A stretch of 32,340 nucleotides of DNA. It comes from Pseudomonadota bacterium. GTDB taxonomy: Bacteria > Myxococcota_A > UBA796 > SXON01. The translations under genes were made by a program, and so were the position numbers. The stretch lies in assembly GCA_030684355.1 (NCBI GenBank), contig JAUXTN010000163.1, positions 1 to 32,340 of the forward strand, read 5' to 3'. How positions within the stretch are numbered: position 1 is the stretch's first letter; the number at the start of each line of letters is the position of its first letter. Under the pieces are notes generated by a model. It ran no database searches. It saw only the letters and a list, made by a program, of their open reading frames with translations, and had not been told where the DNA came from. Below are positions 14,604 through 24,100 of this stretch, piece by piece.

Positions 14604-15602
14604 ATGCACACCGACTCCCCCCGGCTCGCCGTCCTCGGCCGCGACACCCTCGCCGGGCTCCTGAACCAAGGCTTCGCCCGCAGCTCCCGCGCCGCGCGTC
14701 TCCTGCCGGTCGCCCGGCCGGACCGTCACGGCGTGGCCCTCGAGAGCAACGTCGCGTGGCGCGCCCCCCTCCCCGGCGAGCCCGACGCCCACCTCCTCGA
14801 CGTGTACCGCCCCGTCGGCACCGCCGGTCCGCTCCCGGTCGTGCTCTACCTCCACGGCGGCGGCTTTCGCGGCCTCGACAAGGACACCCACTGGGTCATG
14901 GGCCTCGGGTTCGCCCGCGCCGGCTACCTCGTCTTCAACGTCAACTACCGCCTCGCGCCGCGCCACCGGTTCCCGGCCGCCGCCGAGGACGCCTGCGAGG
15001 CCTGGATCTGGGCCGTACGGAACGCCGCGCGCTACGGCGGCGACCCCGCGCGGATCGTGGTGGCGGGCGAGTCCGCGGGTGCCAACCTCGCGGCGGTGGT
15101 GGGCGTGGCGACCGCCTGGCGCCGCGACGAACCCTGGGCCCGCGCCGCCTACGACGAGGGCGTGGTCCCCTGCGCGCTCGCTCCGGCGTGCGGCATCCTC
15201 CAGGTGAGCGACCCCGGCCGCTTCGTGCGGCGCCGGCCGATCGGGCGCATCGCCAACGCGGTCATCGAGGGGTGCTTCTACGGCTACGTGGGCGACCGCG
15301 AAGACCCCCACGGCGACCACGGCCTCGCCGACCCGCTGGTGGTGGTCGAGCGCGCCCCGCCGCCGGACCGCGCGGTGGCGCCCACTTTTTTGAGCGTCGG
15401 CACCCGCGATCCGCTCCTCGACGACACCCGTCGCTTCGCCGCCGCGTTGACCGGGCACGGCGCCTCCGTCGAGGCCCGCTACTATCCGGGCATGGAGCAC
15501 GCCTTCCACGCCTGGCTCGTCCGGCCCCAGGCCCGCCAATGCTGGGCGGACCAGCTTGGGTTTCTCGGCCGTTACTCGGGTGCCCAGGCGCGCCCACGAT
15601 GA
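14604..15602 (+). CDS. Alpha/beta hydrolase, HSL-like esterase
   Basis: The 332-residue enzyme belongs to the hormone-sensitive-lipase-like carboxylesterases: oxyanion motif HGGGF near residue 83-87, nucleophile GESAGAN near 155, acid Asp in GTRDPLLDD near 267-272 and the catalytic His in MEHAFHAW near 297-300. The N terminus has no signal peptide, so it is probably cytosolic. Such enzymes hydrolyse short-chain esters; the substrate here is unknown. TAGAAG lies 6 nt before the ATG. It follows the PqqB-like gene by about 70 nt with its own promoter-like element. Confidence 0.9.
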   Translation: MHTDSPRLAVLGRDTLAGLLNQGFARSSRAARLLPVARPDRHGVALESNVAWRAPLPGEPDAHLLDVYRPVGTAGPLPVVLYLHGGGFRGLDKDTHWVMGLGFARAGYLVFNVNYRLAPRHRFPAAAEDACEAWIWAVRNAARYGGDPARIVVAGESAGANLAAVVGVATAWRRDEPWARAAYDEGVVPCALAPACGILQVSDPGRFVRRRPIGRIANAVIEGCFYGYVGDREDPHGDHGLADPLVVVERAPPPDRAVAPTFLSVGTRDPLLDDTRRFAAALTGHGASVEARYYPGMEHAFHAWLVRPQARQCWADQLGFLGRYSGAQARPR

Positions 15603-15675
15603 CGGAGCGAGCGGCGTCGCGTCGGGACGGGGGCTGACGCCGCGGGCACGGGGCACTACTATACAGGCGTTCACC

Positions 15676-15996
15676 ATGCCCGAACCCCTCCCCCCACTCG
15701 CCCCCATCCTCGAGCGGCTCACGAGCCAGCTCGACAACGCGCCCGGCGCGGGCCGGCTCTCGCGCGTCGACATCCTGGTCCTCGCCATCCTGGCCATGGA
15801 ATACGACGCCACCCAGCCCTTCCTGGTGCACCCCGCCACGTGCTCGATCCACGAGCGGGCCACCTGGCTGCGGCGGTGCACGTGCGGCCTGGAGGCCGCG
15901 CGAAGCCGGTCCTTCACCCTGCGGCGGCGCCTCGTGCCCCCGACCGTCGAATCGCCCCCGGACCCGCGGCGGCGCGGGAAACGCCAGGAGCGGTAG
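15676..15996 (+). CDS. Small protein of unknown function
   Basis: I do not recognise this 106-residue product. The first 75 residues are mostly helical with a hydrophobic helix RLSRVDILVLAILAMEY. A Cys/His cluster follows (HPATCSIHE, then LRRCTCG), which might bind zinc. The C terminus is Arg/Pro-rich. A tatac-containing stretch about 10-13 nt upstream of the ATG resembles a -10 element. It sits between the hydrolase and a lipoprotein, all on the plus strand. Confidence 0.6.
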   Translation: MPEPLPPLAPILERLTSQLDNAPGAGRLSRVDILVLAILAMEYDATQPFLVHPATCSIHERATWLRRCTCGLEAARSRSFTLRRRLVPPTVESPPDPRRRGKRQER

Positions 15997-16134
15997 CCAC
16001 GCCGGCTTGCGCAGGGCCTGTCCATCGGTATCGGGTCGGCGAAGCTCCGTTTACTTCGCGCCTCCGTGTCTGCGCCCAGCGTAAACACGGCGCCACTCGA
16101 ACCGGAGCCACCTCCGGATCGCCGGTCTCCCGGG

Positions 16135-16195
16135 GGGTAACCAGCCAGGAAGATCGGCCCGGCCGCCCCCCTCGTGTACCATCCCGCGGTTACCC
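16135..16195 (+). promoter_or_regulatory. Inverted repeat GGGTAACC / GGTTACCC before a lipoprotein gene
   Basis: GGGTAACC (16135-16142) is matched exactly by GGTTACCC (16188-16195), 45 nt apart. The right arm begins about 6 nt after a TACCAT hexamer (16177-16182), so it would lie at the transcript's 5' end, just before the GTG at 16205. It may be a looped operator; the spacing is long for one dimer. Confidence 0.4.
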
Positions 16196-16204
16196 AAGAA
16201 GCCC

Positions 16205-16876
16205 GTGCCATCCAAGCTCGCCGCACCCAAGCTCGCCGCATCCACGCTCGCCCTCCTCCCCCTCCTCGTCGCGTGCAGCCACCTGCGCGTCGAGCCCAAG
16301 GGCGCCCTCGACGGCTTCGAGGGCGATCTCCTCGTCCTCATCGACGGGTTCGAGACCATCGGCCCGCCCAGCCTCATGGTGAACTCCAAGAAGGCCGCCG
16401 CGGCCTTCGAGCGCACCGCGACGACGGAGCACGCCTGCGCCCAGCTCGTCGCCTCGTTGGGAGCGGCCGAGCGCATCGGCCGCGTCGAGTGCCAGGCCCT
16501 TGCCGGCTCGCCGCTGGCCTTCGTCCCCGTGCCGGGGATGCAATTCCGGCTCGGCACCTTCGACGTTCCCATCCCCGCCGCGGGGGCGAAGCTGGTCCAG
16601 GGGGACTTCGCGCCCCAGTGGGCCCTGATCCTCGACTCGCTCTACGTCGGCTACGAGCAGCGCTCGGCCGGCAACAACGGAAGCTACCCGGTGATCGAGG
16701 CGTCCGCGCGGGTCGTGTGGTGGTCCAACACCGAGGGGCGGGCGTTGGCATGGGGCCAGGACCGCGGGGTGGTGCGCACGGCCGGCTGGCTTGCCCCCGA
16801 GAACGTCGGCACCTCCGTCTCGGAGTCGCTCGACTTGCTGGCGTTCCACGTCCTGCGCCACGCGGGCATCGAGTAG
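16205..16876 (+). CDS. Lipoprotein of unknown function
   Basis: This 223-residue protein has a lipoprotein signal with normal length: Lys and then STLALLPLLVACSH, lipobox LVAC with the Cys at about 24. The mature part shows strands such as LLVLIDGFETIG and WALILDSLYVGYEQRS, and ARVVWWSNTEGRALAWGQ near residue 165-180, a pattern typical of outer-membrane-attached proteins of unknown role in this phylum. The start is GTG. A TACCAT hexamer about 22 nt upstream would give a short leader. The gene converges on the aminopeptidase gene. Confidence 0.7.
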   Translation: MPSKLAAPKLAASTLALLPLLVACSHLRVEPKGALDGFEGDLLVLIDGFETIGPPSLMVNSKKAAAAFERTATTEHACAQLVASLGAAERIGRVECQALAGSPLAFVPVPGMQFRLGTFDVPIPAAGAKLVQGDFAPQWALILDSLYVGYEQRSAGNNGSYPVIEASARVVWWSNTEGRALAWGQDRGVVRTAGWLAPENVGTSVSESLDLLAFHVLRHAGIE

Positions 16877-16903
16877 GCGCCCTCCCAAACCAGGAAGGCG
16901 CCT
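16875..16903. terminator. Possible bidirectional stem-loop between convergent genes
   Basis: AGGCGCC and GGCGCCT form a 7-bp stem with a 15-nt loop in the 53-nt gap between the lipoprotein and aminopeptidase genes. There is no U-tract, so a role as intrinsic terminator is uncertain. Confidence 0.3.
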
Positions 16904-16929
16904 CCCCGCTCCCAACTCGGCCCGAGGGG

Positions 16930-18231
16930 CTACGCCAACCCCGCCATGTACCCCCGCAGCGCCGCCACCATGCGCGCATGGTCCCCGGTGCCACACATCT
17001 CGCGCGCCGAGTGCATCGACAACATCGGGTTCCCCACGTCGATCGCGCGCACGCCGAGCCGCGCCGCGACGAGCGGCCCGACGGTCGAGCCGCACGCGAG
17101 GTCCGACCGGTTGACGAACCACTGGGCGGGCACCTCGGCCTGCTCGCACAACCGGAAGAAGAACGCCGCGCCGTCCGCCTCCGTCCCGTAGCGCTGGGCG
17201 GTGTGCTGCTTCACGACCGGGCCGGCGTTGAGCTTCGGCATGTGCTCGCCGTCGTGCTTGTCTCCGTGGGCCGGGTGCACGGCGTGGGCCATGTCCGCGC
17301 TGATCAACCAACTCTGGGTGAGGGCGCGGGAGAGGCCGCCCGCGTTGCTCCCGGCACCGTCGCGCACGATCCGCTCGAGCACGTGCTCGAACCACGCGCT
17401 CTGGGCGCCGCGCTCGCTGGTGGAGCCGATCTCCTCGTGGTCGAACAGGGCGAGGACCGCGGTGGAAGCGGGCAGATTGGCGTCGTCGGAGGCGAGCAGG
17501 GCCTCGAGCCCCGCGTGGCAACTCGCGAGGTTGTCGAGGCGCGCAGAGTGGAGGAACTCGCCATTGACACCGCTGACCACGGCCGGCGTCAGGTCGTAGA
17601 GCCCGAGGTCCCACGCCAGCAGCGCGTCCGGTGACACCCCGGCGGCCTCCGCCAGCAGGTCGCGCAGGGGCTCCGCCGTCTTGTCATCGGAGAGCGCGAA
17701 CAGCGCGGGCAGGTCCTTCTGGGCGTTGAGCTTCATCCCCTCCTCGTTCACCTGGCGGTTCAGGTGGATGGCGAGCGTGGGGATGCGACACAGGGGCCGG
17801 CGCAGGTCCACCAGCGTGGCGCGCTGTCCGGCGCCGTCGCGTACGATGACCCGGCCGGCGATGCCGAGGTCGCGGTCCATCCACGTGGCGTGGATGACGC
17901 CGCCGTAGGGCTCGACGCCGAGCCGCACGTAGCCGTGGTCGCGCAGGTGGGGGCGCGGCTTGATGCGGAGGTTGGGCGAGTCGGTGTGGGCCGCGGCGAG
18001 GCGAAAGCCACCCTCGGCGGGGTTCTGGCCGCCCACGCGGAAGGCCACGATCGAGCCCCCGCGCAGCACGTAGCGGCGGGCGCCGGCGGGGAGGGCCGAG
18101 GGCGCGGAGCGCTCGTCGAGCGCGGTGTAGCCGCGGGCCTCGAGGAGGTCGGCGGCGACGCGGGCGGCGTGGAAGGAGGTGGGGGAGGCGTCGAGGAAGG
18201 ACCGGAACCGGTCGAGGAGGGCAGGCGCCAT
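16930..18231 (-). CDS. M18 family aminopeptidase
   Basis: This 433-residue zinc aminopeptidase removes acidic or other N-terminal residues and normally forms a dodecamer. Motifs: HTDSPNLRIKP near residue 78 (first zinc His), LDNLAS near 234 (bridging Asp), FDHEEIGS near 260 (catalytic Glu pair), SADMAHAVHP near 309 and MLSMHSAREMCGTGD near 402 (final His). The order and length are as in the M18 family. The ATG at 18231 is used because the family begins with a segment like RFRSFLDASPTSFHA; TACGTG lies 9 nt upstream. Confidence 0.95.
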   Translation of the reverse strand: MAPALLDRFRSFLDASPTSFHAARVAADLLEARGYTALDERSAPSALPAGARRYVLRGGSIVAFRVGGQNPAEGGFRLAAAHTDSPNLRIKPRPHLRDHGYVRLGVEPYGGVIHATWMDRDLGIAGRVIVRDGAGQRATLVDLRRPLCRIPTLAIHLNRQVNEEGMKLNAQKDLPALFALSDDKTAEPLRDLLAEAAGVSPDALLAWDLGLYDLTPAVVSGVNGEFLHSARLDNLASCHAGLEALLASDDANLPASTAVLALFDHEEIGSTSERGAQSAWFEHVLERIVRDGAGSNAGGLSRALTQSWLISADMAHAVHPAHGDKHDGEHMPKLNAGPVVKQHTAQRYGTEADGAAFFFRLCEQAEVPAQWFVNRSDLACGSTVGPLVAARLGVRAIDVGNPMLSMHSAREMCGTGDHARMVAALRGYMAGLA

Positions 18232-18389
18232 GCAGGGCTCCACGTAGTGTTCCCCGGAAGCGGGGCCCCTCCAAGTAGCGCGGCGCGGGGCCCGGCGGGC
18301 GCGACCCCGGCCCCCGAGACCACACGCGACCCCGGCCCCGAGACCGCAAGGCCCTGGCGAGCGCGACCCCCCCCGGTGTCGATCTACAT

Positions 18390-18424
18390 CTGTCACTCAA
18401 ATCGGTCACTCAAATCTGTCACTC
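18390..18424 (-). promoter_or_regulatory. Three 13-bp iterons upstream of the aminopeptidase gene
   Basis: GTCACTCAAATCG at 18390, GTCACTCAAATCT at 18403 and a half copy GTCACTC at 18416 repeat exactly every 13 bp. They are less GC-rich than the surroundings and lie about 160 nt upstream of the aminopeptidase start. Direct repeats like this often bind a regulator, but 13 bp is not a whole number of helical turns. The target is unknown. Confidence 0.45.
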
Positions 18425-18510
18425 CCGGGGCCCGCCGCTCGCGGAGCTCGCGGCCGCGTCTCCTCCGGGCTCGGCGCAAGCGCCTCGGTCGGCGGCTGCC
18501 GCCGCCGGAC

Positions 18511-18552
18511 GCGCCGCCTGCCGGCGGCGCCCCTCCGGCCCCGCTGGGCCGG
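18511..18552. repeat. Pair of GC-rich hairpins downstream of the dehydrogenase gene
   Basis: GCGCCGCC-TGCC-GGCGGCGC (18511-18530) has an 8-bp stem; CCGGCCC-CGCT-GGGCCGG (18535-18552) has a 7-bp stem. They follow the minus-strand dehydrogenase gene and could act in termination or mRNA stability. The 14-mer GGCGGCGCCCCTCC recurs exactly at 30533-30546, again next to a hairpin. Confidence 0.6.
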
Positions 18553-18662
18553 AACCCCCCGGTCCCACCCCCCGGTCTTCCACGCGCCCATCGAGCCCGC
18601 CCAGCCCGCCCGGTGCCGACCCTCACGTCGCGGCGCTCCCAGGCCGCCGCCCCGGGCGACAC

Positions 18663-19613
18663 CTACTCGTTGTTCCGCCGCCCCACCTCGGCCAGCCGCG
18701 GCCGCGCCCACTCCGGCGCCCGCAGGTGCGCGCCGAGCATCCCCTCCTCGCCGCCCTCGGCGGCCGGGCGCGGCAGGAACGTCTCGAACACCCGCATCGT
18801 CCACGCGAAGAACCCCGGCGCCACGGCGTCCAGCGCCACGGCCAGCCGGCCCTGGAAGGCCGTCACCACGCGCGCGTCGCCCCGCCGAATGGCGCGCACG
18901 ATGCGCCGCGCGGCCTGGCCCGAGCGTTGGGACACCACCGGCAGCGTGTCCATGGTCACGAACCAGCGGTACTCCTCCTCGTGGCGGCCCTTCACGAGCA
19001 CGTGCGGCGGCGAGCCGGTGCGCATGAGCCACGGGCACACCGTCGTCACCGCGATGCCACGCGGCGCGAGCTCGGCGCGGAGCGTGTCGGAGAGGCCCAC
19101 GAGGGCGTGCTTGCTCGCGCAGTAGGGCGCGAGGTGCGGCACCGCCACGAGCCCTCCGATGGAGCTCACGTTCGCGATGCGCCCGCCCGGCGCCATGTGG
19201 GGCAGGCACGCGCGGACGAGGTTCAACGGCGCGCGCAGGTGTACGTCGAGCGCGACCTCCCAATCCTCGTCCAGCATGTGCTCGAAGGGCCCGACCTCGA
19301 TCGTGCCCGCGTTGTTCACGAGCACGTCCACGCGGCCGTAGCGCTCGACCACCCGCGCGACGGCGCCCTTCACCTGCTCGGGGTCGGTCACGTCGCAGGG
19401 CACGAGCAGCGCGGGGTGGCCGAGCAGGTTCGCCGCGCGTTCGAGCTCCCGCGGATCGCGTGCCAGGAGCGCGACCCGCGCCCCCTCGCCGAGGAACACG
19501 CGGGCGAGCTCGAGCCCAAGGCCCCGGGAGCCTCCGGTGAGGACGACGACGCGGTCGTTCAAATCGATCGTGCGGACGGGCGGGGGGACATGGCGACGCA
19601 ACGCTTGCAACAT
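18663..19613 (-). CDS. Short-chain dehydrogenase/reductase
   Basis: This 316-residue NAD(P)-dependent oxidoreductase has TGGSRGLG (cofactor binding, near residue 23-30), NNAG near 98-101, the catalytic Ser in NVSSIGG, and YCASK near 162-166 with the catalytic Tyr and Lys. The Asp in CDVTD is also present. Substrate is not known; a C-terminal extension (about 60 residues) with a hydrophobic stretch (VALDAVAPGFFAWTM) suggests membrane association. The ATG is 6 nt from TACGTA. It is divergent from the nuclease gene, with a 153-nt gap. Confidence 0.92.
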   Translation of the reverse strand: MLQALRRHVPPPVRTIDLNDRVVVLTGGSRGLGLELARVFLGEGARVALLARDPRELERAANLLGHPALLVPCDVTDPEQVKGAVARVVERYGRVDVLVNNAGTIEVGPFEHMLDEDWEVALDVHLRAPLNLVRACLPHMAPGGRIANVSSIGGLVAVPHLAPYCASKHALVGLSDTLRAELAPRGIAVTTVCPWLMRTGSPPHVLVKGRHEEEYRWFVTMDTLPVVSQRSGQAARRIVRAIRRGDARVVTAFQGRLAVALDAVAPGFFAWTMRVFETFLPRPAAEGGEEGMLGAHLRAPEWARPRLAEVGRRNNE

Positions 19614-19619
19614 CCTCGG

Positions 19620-19625
19620 TACGTA
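19620..19625 (-). promoter_or_regulatory. TACGTA -10-like element of the dehydrogenase gene
   Basis: TACGTA ends 6 nt before the ATG at 19613, and no Shine-Dalgarno sequence is in the gap except a GAGG right at the ATG, which is too close. Confidence 0.4.
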
Positions 19626-19766
19626 GGCGCCTCGCGCCGGCCGAGGGGCGGACGATGTCTCGGTCTGCCACACCCGCGCTCCCAACCCGCCACCCGCCTG
19701 CCTCCCCGTGCCTCCCCGTGCCCGCGACGCGGGGCCACCGGACCGTCGGGTGACTATCCAAGCTAC

Positions 19767-21122
19767 ATGGACATCGTCCCTGTCACCGAAGCGCACCCGC
19801 TCCCCGACGGCGAGGTGCGCCTCCTCGGCGCCGTCCGCGGCGTCACCGGCGCCATGACGCGGATCGAGATCGCCGGCGTCCGCCTGCTCGTCGACTGTGG
19901 CGTGGCGCAAGGCCGCGAGCGGGTCGATTGGCGCTTCCCGGACGCCGCCCGCGATGTCGACGCCGTGCTCCTCACGCACGGGCATCTCGACCACGTCGGC
20001 AGCCTCCCGGCGCTCCTGGCGGGCGGTTGGGAGGGCCCCATCCTCTCCACCCGGGCCACCTTCGCGATCGCGCGCATCGTCCTCCGGGACGGCCTCACCC
20101 TCGAGGGCGCCACCGAGGAGGAGGCGGACGCGCTCATCGCGCGCCTGGACGCCCTCCACCACCCGTTGAAGTACGACGCGCGCGAGATGCCGTTCGGCGG
20201 CGTGGCGGTCGCGTTCCGCGAGGCCGGGCACATCCTCGGCTCGGCCAGCATCGAGCTCGTCTCCGGAAAGAGCCGCGTCATCGTCTCCGGGGACCTCGGC
20301 CGCCCCGACACGCCCATCCTGCGCACGTACAACCAGACCTGGGACGCCGCCCGCCCCGTGGACCTCGTCGTCCTCGAGACCACCTACGGTGACCGCGAGC
20401 ACGCGAGCGACCACGCCCACATCCGCCAGGAGCTCGGCCGGATCCTCTACCGCGCCATCGAGCGGGGCGGGTACGTGCTCGTGCCGGCCTTCGCCATCGG
20501 GCGCACCCAGGTGCTGCTCTACCACCTCAACGCGTTGGTGGAGTCCGGGTACCTGGCCGGCGTCCCCGTGGTGCTCGACTCGCCGATGGGGCTGGCGGTG
20601 ACCGAGACCTACAGCCACTTCCGGAGCCTCTACGACAAGGCCGCGCTCGAACGCCTCGCGTATGGCGACGATCCGCTCGACTTCGAGGGGCTCTATGCGG
20701 TCATGCGGCCGCGGGACTCCGAGCGGCTCCACGACCTGGAGGCGCCGGCGATCGTCATCGCGTCGAGCGGCATGTGCACCGGCGGGCGCATCGTGGGGCA
20801 CCTCGTGGAGTTGTTGCCCCACGAGGAGACGTGCGTGCTCTTCGTCGGGTACCAGGCCGAGGGCACCCCCGGCCGCGCCATCCTCGAGGCGGCCCGCGCG
20901 CGCGACGAGCGCGGTGGCGTGCCGACGGTCACCCTCGACGGCGTGGAGGTCGAGGTGCGCGCGTCGGTGGAGATGCTCTCCGGCCTCTCCGCGCACGCCG
21001 ACCGCGGGGAGCTGCGGGCCTGGCTCGACGCCATCCCCGACGTGCGCCGCGTGGCGCTCCACCACGGCGAGGTCGACGCGCAGGAGGCGTTCGCGCGCTG
21101 GGTCCAGGCGCCGCGGAGCTGA
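19767..21122 (+). CDS. Beta-CASP metallo-beta-lactamase-fold RNase (CPSF73-like)
   Basis: The 451-residue protein has the motifs of bacterial CPSF73-like exo/endonucleases: THGHLDHVGSLPAL near residue 70 (metal site), AGHILGSASIEL, SGDLGRPDTPIL, the beta-CASP motifs AFAIGRTQ and IASSGMCTGGRI, and LSGLSAHADRGEL at the end. These enzymes process or degrade RNA in the cytosol. Length is usual for the group without extra RNA-binding domains. TATCCA lies 6 nt before the ATG. The gene is monocistronic and its end is only 29 nt from the convergent 1218-residue protein gene. Confidence 0.94.
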   Translation: MDIVPVTEAHPLPDGEVRLLGAVRGVTGAMTRIEIAGVRLLVDCGVAQGRERVDWRFPDAARDVDAVLLTHGHLDHVGSLPALLAGGWEGPILSTRATFAIARIVLRDGLTLEGATEEEADALIARLDALHHPLKYDAREMPFGGVAVAFREAGHILGSASIELVSGKSRVIVSGDLGRPDTPILRTYNQTWDAARPVDLVVLETTYGDREHASDHAHIRQELGRILYRAIERGGYVLVPAFAIGRTQVLLYHLNALVESGYLAGVPVVLDSPMGLAVTETYSHFRSLYDKAALERLAYGDDPLDFEGLYAVMRPRDSERLHDLEAPAIVIASSGMCTGGRIVGHLVELLPHEETCVLFVGYQAEGTPGRAILEAARARDERGGVPTVTLDGVEVEVRASVEMLSGLSAHADRGELRAWLDAIPDVRRVALHHGEVDAQEAFARWVQAPRS

Positions 21123-21151
21123 TCCAGCATCCCTCCGGCGATGGGGTCGAG

Positions 21152-24100
21152 CTACTGGCCGGGGGTGACCCGCCCGTGCGGCTGGATGTACGGCCCCTTG
21201 CCGATGTTGCGCGAGTGGATCTCGAAGTAGAGGTCGCTCGAGGACTTGTAGAAGCGTTGTCCGCGCAGGTACTCGGCGCGGGCCTTGGTCACGATGGCGG
21301 TCAGCGGCGCCACGGAGCGCTCGTCGAGCGTCTGGCTGGAGAGCGACTCGGCGAGGAGCGCGGCCTGGCGGGCCACGTTGCCCTTCTCGTAGAGGTCGAG
21401 CGCCTGGTCGAAGCTCTTGCGCTCGTGGGGCATGGACTCGGCACGCCGCCTCCCGGATTGGAAGGCCCCCTTCTCGTTGATGCGGTACTCCTTGTACGCC
21501 CACTCGTAGTTCTTCTCGCACTCCCCGCGCGCGACGGAGAGGTTGGCACATGCGCGGCGGAAGGCGATGAAGCGCGGGCCCTCCAGGCCGGTGGCGGCAT
21601 TGGTAGTGGCCGCGCCGTCCCCAGTCAGCGCACGCTGCAACACCGAGTCGAGGATGGTGACATTGGAGCGGATGCGATCGTACTCCTGGCTGTAGACGCG
21701 GGCCGGGAGCTCGCCGCACTCCTCCAGGTGCCGCGCCTTCTGGCGCTGGAAGCCGATGTCCTTCCGGATCTCGCTCGCGAGGGCCGGCCCGCGCTCGCCC
21801 TTCTGGAGGCGCTGGTCCCACCCCTGGATGCGCAGCTCCAGCTCGAGCTGGCCCTTCATGCCGGTCATGAGCGGGTCACCGTCGATGGCGACGAACATCT
21901 GGGTGCCACCCGCGCCGTTCTGATCGAACTTGCCATGGCTGATCGCGTGGAGCGTCGTGAGCGCGTCGTAGCCCTCGTCCGCCACCCACCGGGCAAGCAC
22001 GCGGCGCTGGGTGTCCTTGTCACCCCGCGCGCGCATGAGGCCGTTCTGCAGGTCCTCCAGGCCATCGGTGGCGTGCAAGCCCCCGTGCCAGTTGAACATC
22101 TTCGAGGCGTTGGCGGAGGTCGCCACCTGGATGAACTTGTCCATGTCCGCCTCGGAGATGGCGGATTGGAGCCGGTAGGTGCCCTTGTTGGATCCGCCGA
22201 TGCCCTTCTCGGTCTCCATGGCGGACCGCGCCATGCCGGAGCGGACGTCGTCGAGGTCCGAGGCCTTGACCGTCGATTCGGTGTTGAAGAACGAGCGGCC
22301 GTCGTTCACCTGCAACATCGAGAGGCGGTGGGAGCGCGAGTAGTTGCCGAGGAGCGGCACGGACACGCTCGTGGAGTCGGTGCCGGAGTCACGCTCGTAC
22401 TTGTTGCCGTCGGCGCGCTCGACGCTGCTCGCGACGGTGTGGGAGCTGCCGACCTTCACGCCGAGCAGGCCGAGGGAGTAGCTGTCCGTCTCGGCGCTGC
22501 CCTTGGCGCTCCCGACCACCTTCCACCCGCGCGCGCCGCGGGGGAGCGCGTGGAAGCGTTGGTAGTGGTTGTAGGCACGGCGGCCGTCGTCCGTGTCGAG
22601 ATCGAACTCGACGGTCACGCTCTGCTGGCTCGCCCAGGACTTGCCGGCGCCGGCGGAGACCCCCGCCATGCCGACGCTGCCGTGCACCTCGTCGAGCTCC
22701 TTGTGCCCGACCTCCATGCGCACCTTGCCGCCCTTCCCCTTGGTCAGGGTCTCGTAGTCCGACGAGGAGTGGGAGCCGCCCGCGCCCACCTCGACCGCGC
22801 CGAGGCTCACGGAGCCGTCGACCCCGGCGTCGAACGAGGACTCCTTGCCGCGCTCGTCTCCCTCGCCCATGGCGCGCACGTCGCTCGCGCTGCTCGGGAC
22901 GCCCTCGAGCGTGGGCGCGTCGAAGAAGGCCTGGGCCTCCTTCTCGCTCGCGAAGGACTTGCGCCCCGACTTCTTCTTGCTGCCGCCGATGTTGGCCGAG
23001 GCGCCGGCCTTCTTGCTCTTCACACCGCCGGAGATCTTGCCGGCAAGCTCGGTCTCGTACGTGATGACCCAGCGCCCGTCGACCTTCTCCGGCTTGTTGA
23101 CCGTGATGGTGTACCCGCCGGAGAGCGCCACGCTCTTCTTGCCCTTGGACGCCGAGAGCTCGGCCTTCCCGCCGCGCTTGCCGTCCGCCCCGTCGAGGTC
23201 GAGCGAGCCCGACCCGCCCGCCGAGCCGAGGTCCTTGCCGTCCTTGTCGGTGTTGGAGCGCTTGAAGGACGCGGAGGCCTCGCCGCTCTCGGCGTCGTAG
23301 CCGCCGGATCCGGAGGTGCCCTTCTTGTTGCCGTTCGCATCCTCGACGGTGCGCCCGCCGGTGGCGGTCACCTTGCCCTTCTCGGAGACGGCGAGCCCGC
23401 CGTTCGTGGAGGTGCTGGAGCCGTCGCCGTTCTTGCGGGTCCGCGTCGCGTCGGCGTTCCCGCTCCAGGTGCCGTCCGCTTCCCGCCCGGCGCCGGCCCC
23501 GCCCGCGGTCGTGTTCCCGTTCGCGCCGGTGCGCGAGCCGGTGACCTTCCCCGACCCGGAGAGCGTGCTCCCGGCCTCGATGGTGCCCTCCACGCCGGCT
23601 TGGCTCCCCGAACCGTCGCGCCGCTTCGTCGTCTGCCTGGCGGCGGCCTCGCCGCCGACCTTGCCGTCCCCCGCGACGATCTTTCCCTCGGCCTCGCGCG
23701 TCGTCTGCGTGCGGTTCATGCCGCGCTCGCTCGCGTAGGACCCGCTGTCCTCCTCGCCCTTCCCGCCCGTCTTCGGCATCTTCGAGGAGTCGAAGTCCCG
23801 CCCGCCTGCCGCCTTGCCGCCAGCGCGGGTCCCCGCGGCCGTGTCGGCGCCGGGGGTGACGGCCACGATCTGGGCGGCAGGGGCGGCCGGCTCGACGGGG
23901 ATGGCGGCGCCCTGGCGCACCTCGCCCGCCACCGTCCCCATCTCCGACACCATCAGGGAGACGCCGAAGAGGGTCTCGTACTGGGCGAAGTCGTCGCGAC
24001 CGAGCAACCAATCGACCCGAGCCTTCGTCTCGGTCGATGCCTTGGAGTTCTTGACGGCGAGGTAGAGATACTCGAACTCGCCGCTCCCCGGCATGTAGTC

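Larger units (their letters stand above)
18232..18662. other. Intergenic region with iterons and hairpins
   Basis: No gene is convincing here. From left to right: two diverged copies of gcgaccccggcccc near 18299-18340, three 13-bp iterons at 18390, then GC-rich hairpins at 18511-18552 that resemble a sequence at 30.53 kb. It separates the aminopeptidase promoter from the 3' end of the dehydrogenase gene. Confidence 0.5.

Noticed and set aside
16875..16903. Confident intrinsic terminator
   Set aside because: Stem-loop is present but no U-tract follows on either strand, so it is listed only with low confidence.
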